In this document: positions 57,801-64,000 of the stretch, one piece after another
Position numbering within the stretch: position 1 is the stretch's first letter
Layout of the letters: every line of letters starts with the position of its first letter
Assembly: GCA_947627215.1 (NCBI GenBank)
Contig: CANQVD010000009.1
Span: 45,490-109,489, forward strand
From: an uncultured Eisenbergiella sp.
GTDB lineage: Bacteria; Bacillota; Clostridia; Lachnospirales; Lachnospiraceae
Direction of reading: 5' to 3'
Length of the DNA stretch: 64,000 nt
Notes under the pieces: model-generated
What the model saw: the letters and a program-made list of their open reading frames with translations, nothing else
Told to the model about the DNA's origin: nothing
Databases searched by the model: none
Translations under genes and position numbers: made by a program

Positions 57801-58527
57801 TCCATTCCCGGTTGTTGGAGCGCATCAGCATATCGCAGTGGGACGTGCCCACCACAATGCCCATCCGGTCCGCCAGCGCGCCGTTTTCCGGCTTCATATT
57901 GAAAGAATTGACGTGCATCGCGGGCCAGATATAGTTGCCCTTCAGCCGCAGAAGAAGCTCGAACACCTTTTCATAGGTCTTCACCCCGATGGTGCCCTCT
58001 CCCATGTGCCCCTTCACCCAGGCCTCCAGCTCTTCCTCGTCATTGATAAAAATGCCCCGATATTCCACCGAAGGCCAGTCCGCCTTCCTGTAGCCCTCCG
58101 GCAGCCGCAGGCATTCCTTCATCTTCACCGGCACGTCCGCCCAGAAATACCAGGGAGAAACGCCCATCCATTCACAGAACGAATATACGCCGTATATGAC
58201 GCCCCGCCGATCAGTCCCAATGATATAGAGAACGCCATCCCGGACGCAGTGCAGATACGCTTCCCGGCGCCAACCGCCCGTCCCATCCCGCAGCACGCCG
58301 TCCCGCAGGATCTCTGGCGGCACTGCGGAAGCCATATGTTCCACGCTCGCGACGACGATCCGCGCCCCGGCATCCGCACCCTCTGTACCGGAGCGCAGAA
58401 TCTCCACCTTCCTCAGCACCTTCTTCAGATCCGTTTCCAGGTTGGAAACGGCGATCTGTACCGCCTCCGTCTCCTGCGCGCTGACCGCCAGCACAAGCCT
58501 TTGCCCTTTCCCGATATAAAAATCCAT
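54841..58527 (-). CDS. Glycoside hydrolase family 115 (alpha-glucuronidase type)
   Basis: A 1228-residue enzyme without signal peptide, so probably cytoplasmic, removing (4-O-methyl)glucuronic acid from xylo-oligosaccharides by family. The N-terminal domain carries GTDRRGVIYGVYSFCEWMGV and the catalytic barrel YRGIFINDEEELEAWVKGHM, TIGVKTYEKVFELLLRLKGN, PAMHVNSFN, GIVVGTSHCDMLMRSNNREW and WANDNYGYIRRYP. The C-terminal GH115 domain includes WIELGNTG and DGGIRFDRFYLT. Family length is usually 950-1000; the extra part lies in the C-terminal beta domains. GGAAGGGAACAGGA precedes the start. Confidence 0.9.
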   Translation of the reverse strand: MDFYIGKGQRLVLAVSAQETEAVQIAVSNLETDLKKVLRKVEILRSGTEGADAGARIVVASVEHMASAVPPEILRDGVLRDGTGGWRREAYLHCVRDGVLYIIGTDRRGVIYGVYSFCEWMGVSPWYFWADVPVKMKECLRLPEGYRKADWPSVEYRGIFINDEEELEAWVKGHMGEGTIGVKTYEKVFELLLRLKGNYIWPAMHVNSFNMKPENGALADRMGIVVGTSHCDMLMRSNNREWKPWIAKKGYADAVYDYSVEGRNREILQEYWRESVEQNREFEICYTLGMRGIHDSGFETRGLEGRSKEEQMRAKVSLLEQVIRDQRKILEDVLDRKPLMTFIPYKEVLELYDNGLEVPEDMTLVWANDNYGYIRRYPSEREKKRPGGNGVYYHNSYWAPPSMSYVFLCSIPLAHTANELRKAWAEDIRKLWVMNVGAMKPLEQEIEFFLRLAWEIGKEGALTEDVEAWTADWIDRNFSGGIGGQTAALLNDFSQLTNVRKLENMDSGAFSQNAYGDEAAVRIHVYEELFEKGNALYAGLPAQERDAFFQMVLMRIHAGYFTNLAWYYGDRSGLCYDRGWGQAADHFVKRSIAFEDARRAMLHYYNKVMAGGKWNGILNPEGFPPPRAAMMPLRTPALSISERPGLDAAVWMDQKELSFVRPAEKWIELGNTGAGEAAYEVRWPEWLRLTETGYRTETDGSAAAGQDGWAGGVREQNCRDGAPEMRALHGSENGAGTNCLRGTLRTQKRLCFVPEDGTKARDGEILIYELEGGVPERRVCRASIPVHVIPWDKAGDGEIPAEDDGLIVIEADSAVSPDFRIVRRLGRCRGNLAEAVCDRCAPEGTEGELSAGTINGSSAGMAYRSSAEADRAVPDAVPLTYHFKNTTSGDALLEIWRFPSLNSTGRIRIGVSADGGPVWVVESPSTDEWRGNWKKNVLDNVDLLWLRLPGMTAGVHELRLYAVDRYFAFSRILIYFGERRENNLAGIGGPQSMPREFDVGRWCGQFYGKADLLPREQFYARPELEEDTVNVSMLSVQEEIWGRPVIPADYLREGGCLPTEKDGTVKWDAAAALAESGYACTKGVGWRHCQSESYGRTGLAMYRCGTDAVSSERGGADETPVLQYRFRVNGGIYTFWMLTKFNLGEESGYGVYVDGAQLPDERLYLKGRLWRYEAEQIYRWVPAAEISLDAGEHVLAVSSPDGGIRFDRFYLTKGKELPPTDAVWSGRK

Positions 58528-58632
58528 TCCTGTTCCCTTCCTTTTCCGATGCAGGGATCCATCCCATGCGGTGCAGGAATCCCTTCCAGCGTCGCGTCTT
58601 CCCGTCCTGACGCAGCTTCTCCTGCAAGGACA

Positions 58633-58661
58633 TTATACCCCCGCTCGGACAGGCGCACAAG
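58633..58661 (-). promoter_or_regulatory. Promoter of the GH115 gene
   Basis: On the minus strand TTGTGC (58656-58661), 17 bases, and TATAAT (58633-58638), about 105 bp upstream of the GH115 start. The rest of the gap to 58864 is non-coding; no operator was recognised. Confidence 0.65.
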
Positions 58662-58864
58662 CCTCAGGAACACCCCCGGACATCTTTCATCCCATCTGTC
58701 CATAGGACACTGAAAAAATCTGGAAAAGAGTTATCAAGATTTTCAAGGCCTCCCCCCTTCCGTTGCCGGATTGGGTATGACAACAAAGGGATTATGACAT
58801 ATCTCGCAATGATCTACCAGGCCATTGTTCTATTCTCCGAAACGCTTAAAAAGAAAAAGGCGGA

Positions 58865-59932
58865 TCACAAACTGTATTCCCGATACAGCCGGGATCTTTC
58901 ATCCGCATCCCGCGCCGCAAATACAGCTTCGTCTATCCTGCCGTCCGACAGCAGGCGGGTTATCAGGCTGCCGAGGCGTTCTTCGCCGCATTTTCTGCCG
59001 CGTTCTTCGCCGCGCTTTTCACCGTCAAGTTCCCCTTCTTTTCTTCCCTCCGCTTTTCCTTCGGCCCTTCCCTCGGCCCTGCCTTCTGCTTTTCCTTCCT
59101 CTCTGCTCCTCTGTATCAAAATCTCAAACGCCCTGCACATATCCCTTTTCTCCTCCTTCTCTTTCCTCTTTTCACTCCGGCCTCCGCTTCCCGAACCGTC
59201 CGGAACCTCCAGCCCCTTCAGATCCAGCATCACGCAGAGCATGTCGTAGGTATCCTCATCCATCTCCCGGAACCGCGCCTCGTTGTCCCGAAAGTATGCC
59301 CGCATCGCTTCCGGATCGTCCTTCCTTTTCAGCATCCCCACCAGTTCCCGCAGGCCCGTCTGAAACCGCTCCTCCTGCTCCGCCAGATTCACCACGTGGA
59401 TCCGGTAGTTCTCCAGATACGCCCGCAGCTCTCCGTCCATCCCGTCCAGGCTGAACATCTCCCGCATGCTCTCCGCCGCTCTCCACTTCCCGTTTCCGTG
59501 ATAGACCACCAGCGTGATCACCGGGATCAGGCGGTCCTCCGCACTGAATCCGGACAGGTATTCCGCGCCGGGCTTCAAATCCCGGGCCTGCATATGGCGC
59601 TTCCTGATGCGCCGCATCTGTTTCCGGAACTCCTCCACGTCATACTCCGCGCAGCGCAGCGGCATGCCATGATTCATTTCATCCTGATTCTCCACCGCCA
59701 GAAGCACGGGGCAGCCCTCCCGGCAGAGAAGCTTCGCCGCGTCCCGCTCTCGCTGAACCCTCCGCTTTTTCCCGTAACGGCTGGTCAGCGGCTCGTGATA
59801 GGTCCGCTGCACATCCGCCAGGTCTTCGGGGCATATGGCCTGCCTGCCGCCGTATACAACTGCGTTGTAAAGATCTGCCAGCACCTCCTCTTTTCCAACG
59901 TAATAGGAAAACGTATCATTTTTCTCTCCCAC
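58865..59932 (-). CDS. Rpn/PD-(D/E)XK nuclease family putative transposase
   Basis: A 355-residue protein of the recombination-promoting nuclease (Rpn) type that is common and multicopy in Lachnospiraceae. GTG start after AAAGGAGG. Parts seen are FSYYVGKEEVLADLYNAVVY (an early Asp), CPVLLAVENQDEMNHGMPLR (the E-x-Q core of the nuclease fold), and VITLVVYHGNGKWRAAESMR. The C-terminus has an EGRAEGKAEGR-type repeat, typical of the family and prone to length change. Despite the name these are not proven transposons; no inverted repeats were found around it. Confidence 0.82.
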   Translation of the reverse strand: MGEKNDTFSYYVGKEEVLADLYNAVVYGGRQAICPEDLADVQRTYHEPLTSRYGKKRRVQRERDAAKLLCREGCPVLLAVENQDEMNHGMPLRCAEYDVEEFRKQMRRIRKRHMQARDLKPGAEYLSGFSAEDRLIPVITLVVYHGNGKWRAAESMREMFSLDGMDGELRAYLENYRIHVVNLAEQEERFQTGLRELVGMLKRKDDPEAMRAYFRDNEARFREMDEDTYDMLCVMLDLKGLEVPDGSGSGGRSEKRKEKEEKRDMCRAFEILIQRSREEGKAEGRAEGRAEGKAEGRKEGELDGEKRGEERGRKCGEERLGSLITRLLSDGRIDEAVFAARDADERSRLYREYSL

Positions 59933-60236
59933 AGGATCCTCCTTTTTTCATCAATGAGAGAAAAACTGTCCAGGCTTTTCACATGCCGCGCACAGAAACG
60001 GATCCTCTATTTTAAAAAAGTGTGATAATCGCCCGAACACGGGCACGATCACAGAAAGCGGCCTCGGACCTGCCGCCAAAAGAACCGGTCAGCCATCTGC
60101 TTCCGGCAAAAAGTCTGGTAACAGCTTCTCTGATGTCTGTTATCCGTTGAGATGAATCAAGTGTAGCACAGGGAGACAAAAAAAGCAAGCGCGCCGATAA
60201 TAACAATGCAATGCCAGCTATAAAGTAAACGCTGTT
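59933..60236. other. Gap between the Rpn gene and the hipA relic
   Basis: About 300 bp. The end next to the Rpn gene carries its ribosome binding site on the minus strand. Beyond about 60010 I see no gene on either strand until the HipA-like sequence begins near 60237; a sequence such as CTATAAAGTAAACGCTG just before it is the apparent breakpoint. Confidence 0.4.
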
Positions 60237-60387
60237 TCCGTTTTTTGATGGGCTGATTCCCGAGGGATGGCTGCTCGGTGTTGTGAACAGAAACTGGAAA
60301 CTAAATATCAAAGACCGGTTTGGTTTGCTGCCTGTCGCCTATAAAGACGGAATCGGCAATGTAAGCATACGGGAGGACCGTATATGA
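60237..60387 (+). pseudogene. Truncated HipA N-terminal-domain gene
   Basis: The plus strand encodes PFFDGLIPEGWLLGVVNRNW, then KDRFGLLPVAYKDGIGNVSI and a stop, which is the C-terminal half of the small HipA N-terminal-domain protein that precedes hipA in Gram-positive bacteria. No start codon or N-terminal half is present. Its TGA overlaps the next ATG as ATGA, the normal arrangement of these gene pairs. Confidence 0.75.
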
Positions 60388-60880
60388 ATTGTTTATGCTG
60401 TGGGAAACCGCTTCATTCCGAAAATGTCAGGTCCGGTTGGCACAAAAGCTGTATCAGGAAATTTTCTGGAACAACGGAGCTTCCTGATTTTGCGATTGCT
60501 CTTTTCATTCGTTGTCGGTAATTCCGATATGCATCTGAAAAACTTTTCCCTCATCGAGACAGCAGAAGGCAGCGGACAGTATTTGCTTCCACCGGCATAC
60601 GACCTGCTTCCGGTCAATGTCATCATGCCCGAAGACAAAGAACAATTCGCTCTTGCAATGAACGGGAAAAAGACAAATATTCACCGGAAGGATTTCCTCA
60701 TCCTTGCAGAGGAATGCGGGATCACGCACAGCTCCGCCGAAAAAATGATCGAAAGAACTGTCTCTCAAAAAGAAAAATTCATTGCCATGTGCAGTCATTC
60801 ACTTATGCCGGAGCATCTGAAAGAAAGCTTTGTTACCCTTATGGAGGAACGCATCGTTTATCCGGCTGCGATCCTTTTGG
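60384..60880 (+). pseudogene. hipA-like kinase relic with internal deletion
   Basis: Starts normally (MNCLCCGKPLHSENVRSGWH, then KSCIRKFSGTTELPDF) after GGGAGG. Sequence then jumps, in another frame, to the C-terminal kinase part: LLFSFVVGNSDMHLKNFSLI (the HipA catalytic loop), YLLPPAYDLLPVNVIMPEDK and HRKDFLILAEECGITHSSAE. The middle of the kinase, about 150 residues, is missing and the frame is broken. At the 3' end the coding sequence runs into a palindromic repeat without its own stop. The gene cannot make a working HipA. Confidence 0.8.
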
Positions 60881-60990
60881 GGCCGATGCCGGAAAATACA
60901 GGCTGTCCGAGCGAAGCGAGTTTCCCGTATTTTCCGGCAGTTTCGGGCCGAAGAGGATCACAGCCGGATGATGCGTCCCGGCACCGGGAC
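60880..60990. repeat. Palindromic repeat related to the one at 24.3-24.6 kb
   Basis: GCCGGAAAATAC and GTATTTTCCGGC pair around CCGAGCGAAGCGAGTTTCCC, and the right flank (GGGCCGAAGAGGATCACAGC, CGGATGATG) matches the right arm near 24440-24490. It lies exactly at the broken end of hipA, so the repeat family may mark or cause breakpoints. Confidence 0.65.
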
Positions 60991-61088
60991 CGCGCACTGT
61001 GTGTCACTGCCTCCTCTGACCGGGGCGTTGTTTCATCGGGCCGCGCAGGAGTCCCCGAAGGGCAAGCGGTCGGTCCCGGCCGCCGCGC

Positions 61089-62741
61089 CTACGCCTGCCT
61101 GATCAGCCGGAAGCTGCGCACCATGCCGTACATAGGCGGCGCGCTGATGCGCACCCCGACCTCCAGCTCTCCCGCCGCACAGGAAATCCCCGCGACCTCA
61201 TACCGGGCCCAGGCGTGCTCGGCGGGATGGACCACGGTCTCCCGGCGCGTCCCATCCGCCGTCTGCGCGAACAGACGCACATCCACGCCCGTGGTATCCG
61301 TCCCCCTGAATTCAGCGGACAGCCGATAGAGTCCCGGTTCGGGAACCTGTACCCTCTGGCTGACGCAGAAGGAAAAGTTCTTCGGCGACTCCACCCGCAG
61401 CGCGTTCTTCGGCGGCGCAGGAAACGGATCGATGAATTCCGGATAGATCTGCGCTACGACGGACGGGTTCGAAGCACTCACCTGCCACTGAGACATCCCA
61501 GCATCCAGCGCCGCATCCCGGATCAGGTTTCGCTCCGCCTGTCCGGCAGGATCTCCGGCGGCAGCGCCCGGCGTTTCTTTCCGCGCACCGGCGTCCGGCC
61601 CTTCCGCACCGCTTCCGCCCGGGGACACTCCCGTTTCTTCCGGCGCATCCTCTCCGATCAGGATATTCTGCTCCGTCTCCCGGATCTTTTCCTCCAACGG
61701 ATAGCCCTCCGTCCAGCCGCGCTCAAACTGAAAGGCGCGGATGCCGTCCATCACCCGGCCGTCCTGATCCAGAAGGCCCATGTTCTCTCCCCAGCCGCCG
61801 TGTCCGTCTCTCGGCATGCTCAAAGGCTCCCAATAATAGATGCCAAGCCCCTGTCTGTCCGGAAGGGACGCCGTGATCTGCTCCACCAGCTCCAGCACCC
61901 GGTACTGTCCCTCCGGTTCAGCGGGCACGCCCGCGATGCGCTCCTGCACCCGGTCGATGAAGCCGTGCTCCACGATGCGCCAGGCATGGGCCGTCTCCAC
62001 GATCATGACGGGCTTGCCGTAATCCGCGGTCAAGCGCTCCAGCGTCGTTTTCAGATCCCGGAACGTGCCGTGCCAGAACGGATAATAGGACAGGCCGATG
62101 AGATCGAAGTCATCCAACCCGTTTTCAAACGCCCTGGTAAACCAGTCCTTCAGATAAAAATAGCGGCCGCCCTGATCCAGATGGATCATGACCTCCATCT
62201 CGTCCGACCCCGCAGCGGCCCTGGCGCCCCGGATCCCGGCGTTGACCAGCCGCACCATCCCGGCCCAGTCCGGCAGCTCGCCGTCCGGGAACAAAAGCCC
62301 GCTGCGGATCTCATTGCCGATCTGCACCATATCCGGCAGAACGCCCTGCGCCTTCATTTCCTCCAGCACATCCTTTGTATAGGAAAAAACCGCCTCCTCC
62401 AGCGCCGCGCCGCTCAGATCCTCCCACGCCTTCGGCTTTTTCTGCTTGGCGGGATCCGCCCAGAAATCCGAATAATGGAAGTCCAGCATCAGCCGCATGC
62501 CGTGAGCCCTGACCTGCTTTGCCATCCCGATCGTATGCTCCAGATCGCAGTAGCCCCCGGAAAACGGTTCGTTGGCGGGCGTGTGCCAGATCCGCAGCCG
62601 GACCGCATTGACGCCGTATTTCTGCAGCAGCGCCAGGGGCTCCGTTTCCGTCCCGTCAAAATCCTTCACCCGCATCCCCTGCGCCAGACACTCCGGCAGC
62701 GAGGAAATATCCACACCCTTATAAAAATCCAGCCTTTTCAT
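61089..62741 (-). CDS. Glycoside hydrolase family 53 endo-beta-1,4-galactanase
   Basis: Cleaves galactan side chains of pectin. 550 residues, no signal peptide, so intracellular or exported by another route. The GH53 barrel begins FYKGVDISSLPECLAQGMRV and shows YGVNAVRLRIWHTP, MLDFHYSDFWADPAKQKKPK, the acid/base Glu144 in VQIGNEIRSG and the nucleophile Glu249 in MIVETAHAW. Residues 360-420 are a low-complexity linker, and the C-terminal 110 residues form a beta-sandwich of carbohydrate-binding type (VPEPGLYRLSAEFRGTDTTG). It pairs with the adjacent LacI regulator. Confidence 0.92.
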   Translation of the reverse strand: MKRLDFYKGVDISSLPECLAQGMRVKDFDGTETEPLALLQKYGVNAVRLRIWHTPANEPFSGGYCDLEHTIGMAKQVRAHGMRLMLDFHYSDFWADPAKQKKPKAWEDLSGAALEEAVFSYTKDVLEEMKAQGVLPDMVQIGNEIRSGLLFPDGELPDWAGMVRLVNAGIRGARAAAGSDEMEVMIHLDQGGRYFYLKDWFTRAFENGLDDFDLIGLSYYPFWHGTFRDLKTTLERLTADYGKPVMIVETAHAWRIVEHGFIDRVQERIAGVPAEPEGQYRVLELVEQITASLPDRQGLGIYYWEPLSMPRDGHGGWGENMGLLDQDGRVMDGIRAFQFERGWTEGYPLEEKIRETEQNILIGEDAPEETGVSPGGSGAEGPDAGARKETPGAAAGDPAGQAERNLIRDAALDAGMSQWQVSASNPSVVAQIYPEFIDPFPAPPKNALRVESPKNFSFCVSQRVQVPEPGLYRLSAEFRGTDTTGVDVRLFAQTADGTRRETVVHPAEHAWARYEVAGISCAAGELEVGVRISAPPMYGMVRSFRLIRQA

Positions 62742-62894
62742 GATCCTTCCCTTTTTCCTTTCCCGGCAGCCGAAGGCAGGGCTTCCTCTGCCGTACAGAG
62801 CCGAACGAACGCCGCGCGCGGATCCACCGGTGAAAAAGCAAACGGCCCGATTCCCCCGGGCCGCGCATTTTTGTCCGTATCCGCTGCCCGTCCG
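62742..62894. other. Short gap between GH53 and lacI-type gene
   Basis: 153 bp containing the GH53 ribosome binding site and GCGCGCGGATCC...GGCCGCGC-type GC-rich sequence that could fold near 62815-62870, possibly the end of the regulator's transcript. No gene. Confidence 0.4.
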
Positions 62895-63893
62895 TCAGCG
62901 CCCTTCCCTGTGCACCGTGTCAGTCGACTTGCGCAGCAGTATTTCAAAGTCCATCATCACCCTGGGATCGTACTCCTTTCCCAGGATATACTGGATCAAC
63001 TGTTTCCCGATCATATTGCCCACCTGTCTGGCGGACACGTTCACCGCCGTGACCGCGGGCGTGAAGCAGCCCAGATTGGAGCTGTTGTACAGAGAGGCGA
63101 TGGCGATATCCCTGGGGATCCGATATCCCTCTGCCTGCAGCCTGGCCATGATCCGGGTACAGACCACGTCGTCCCCGCAGACGATGCATTCCACCCGCCT
63201 GCTCATGATATTGTGGATCAGGGAATCCAGAAGCTCCATGTTCAGCGGGACCGTGTGGAAAAACTGCTTCTCCCGGGATATCCCGCTCTTTAGGAGCGCC
63301 TTGCAGAAGCCCTCGTAGCGGCTCCGGTTCACCTGATAGGAAAGGTTCTCCACCACCAGGGCGAACCGCTGATATCCCTGTCCGATCAGCAGCGTCGTCA
63401 GTTGCTCCGCCGCGCCTTCGTTGTCGATATCCACCTCCAGCACGCCGTCCCGGCCGCACAGTCCCGTCATGCCCACCGGAAAATGGATATCCGTCAGATA
63501 CTGCACCGCCTTATCTTCCTCCAGGCTGCGGGTCAGGATGATGCCGTCCACCTTTTCCTTCTCCACCAGGGCACGGATATTGGAAATATCGTTCGCCGTG
63601 GCCGTGGTGAGCAGGATGTTGAAATCCATCATGGACGCGGTTTCGCATACGCCCAGCAGACAGCCCTGAAAATAGGGATTCCCCGTCGCATACACGTCCG
63701 CCGGAAGGATGACGCCGATATTTCCCGTGCGCACCCGCTCCGGTTTTGCCTCCTCCCGGCTGCGGCCCCGCTCCCTGGCGAAGGAAATGACCCGCTCCCT
63801 GGTGGCGTCGCCGATCCTGCCCTTTCCCGACAGGGCCCTGGACACCGTGCTTTTTGACAGATTCAGTTCTCTCGCGATCTCATCCAGCGTCAT
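62895..63893 (-). CDS. LacI-family transcriptional regulator
   Basis: A 332-residue sugar-responsive repressor. The ATG at 63893 (AAAAGGAA upstream) gives the normal N-terminal helix-turn-helix MTLDEIARELNLSKSTVSRA LSGKGRIGDATRERV; the longer frame has no site. The periplasmic-binding-protein-like core follows: NIGVILPADVYATGNPYFQG, VDGIILTRS, VDIDNEGAAEQLTTLLIGQG, VECIVCGDDVVCTRIMARLQ and DIAIASLYNSSNLGCFTPAV. It lies upstream of the GH53 gene in the same direction and probably represses it in the absence of galactan fragments. Confidence 0.92.
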   Translation of the reverse strand: MTLDEIARELNLSKSTVSRALSGKGRIGDATRERVISFARERGRSREEAKPERVRTGNIGVILPADVYATGNPYFQGCLLGVCETASMMDFNILLTTATANDISNIRALVEKEKVDGIILTRSLEEDKAVQYLTDIHFPVGMTGLCGRDGVLEVDIDNEGAAEQLTTLLIGQGYQRFALVVENLSYQVNRSRYEGFCKALLKSGISREKQFFHTVPLNMELLDSLIHNIMSRRVECIVCGDDVVCTRIMARLQAEGYRIPRDIAIASLYNSSNLGCFTPAVTAVNVSARQVGNMIGKQLIQYILGKEYDPRVMMDFEILLRKSTDTVHREGR

Positions 63894-63936
63894 TTCCTTT
63901 TCCGTCCCTTTCTGAAGCCAGTTGTCCGTTATTCTG

Positions 63937-63978
63937 AAAACGGGGCCGCCGCACATGATGCGTAACGACCCCGTTTTT
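63937..63978. terminator. Hairpin at the right edge, probable terminator
   Basis: AAAACGGGG (63937-63945) pairs with CCCCGTTTTT (63969-63978) around a 23-base loop that has a partial inner stem. It could end a transcript coming from beyond the window. The gene it serves is not in view. Confidence 0.6.
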
Positions 63979-64000
63979 GCTGTAAATGTCCGTCTGCCGG

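Noticed and set aside
57283..58713. 476-codon plus-strand frame opposite the GH115 gene
   Set aside because: It is a shadow of the GH115 gene and also covers the GH115 promoter region. No protein motif was seen.
58865..59932. Rpn-type gene as a transposon
   Set aside because: No terminal inverted repeats or target duplication were found. The family is better viewed as PD-(D/E)XK nuclease-like genes.
60400..61329. 309-codon frame as an intact HipA-like gene
   Set aside because: Its start lies inside the true hipA start in another frame, and its second half is translated from the palindromic repeat and from DNA antisense to the GH53 gene. The HipA content is only the C-terminal kinase fragment.
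1..64000. CRISPR arrays, tRNA and rRNA genes
   Set aside because: No regularly spaced repeats, cloverleaf-like sequences or conserved rRNA strings were noticed on either strand. Short or divergent cases could be missed without a covariance search.

Overview
The window looks like the chromosome of a gut-type Clostridia bacterium, most likely Lachnospiraceae. This rests on Gram-positive ribosome binding sites, CpsB/CpsC/CpsD- and LCP-type capsule genes, a heterodimeric ABC exporter, DegV, plant-polysaccharide enzymes and a moderately GC-rich core with AT-rich islands. The genus cannot be fixed by eye. I saw no rRNA, tRNA or CRISPR array.

Region 1 (1-21.0 kb, minus strand) is a Wzx/Wzy-type exopolysaccharide or capsule operon. 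Reading from its promoter end it holds a sortase-like lipoprotein, an LCP ligase, a secreted protein, CpsB phosphatase, CpsC/Wzz, CpsD kinase, a helicase with seven helicase-associated repeats, the initiating sugar-phosphate transferase, galE, an FkbM methyltransferase, glf, a GT8, an SDR, several GT2 enzymes, Wzy and a partial Wzx. The distal part is AT-rich and carries broken genes. Directly upstream (21,170-22,724) lies an apparent DNA-inversion switch: a tyrosine recombinase and an outward promoter between perfect 25-bp inverted repeats. In the orientation present here the promoter points away from the operon and into a terminator.

Region 2 (22.9-34.9 kb) holds an XRE regulator, an SSB-like protein, typA, a rhamnogalacturonan-type locus (YetA-like lyase, YesU-like protein, AraC regulator) and a heterodimeric ABC exporter with one degenerate ATP site. 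A long palindromic repeat sits between ssb and typA, and a related copy lies at 60.9 kb.

Region 3 (35.0-48.5 kb, minus strand) is a second surface-modification operon that I cannot match to a known product. It combines a PqqD-like protein, an HPr-kinase-like protein and a nucleotidyltransferase, a trio familiar from peptide-modification clusters, with four tandem paralogous PP-loop proteins, three GT2s, a pyruvyl transferase and an FrhB-type protein. A small repeated reading frame lies at its 5' end. Two 9-bp poly-G coding tracts, one in a PP-loop gene and one in a fucosyltransferase-like gene, suggest slipped-strand phase variation.

Region 4 (48.8-64.0 kb) holds a MarR regulator, DegV, an iron-sulfur aldo-keto reductase, two copies of a type I toxin-antitoxin-like module separated by a complete IS66-family element (8-bp target duplication), GH115 and GH53 glycosidases, an Rpn/PD-(D/E)XK protein, a wrecked hipA locus and a LacI regulator.
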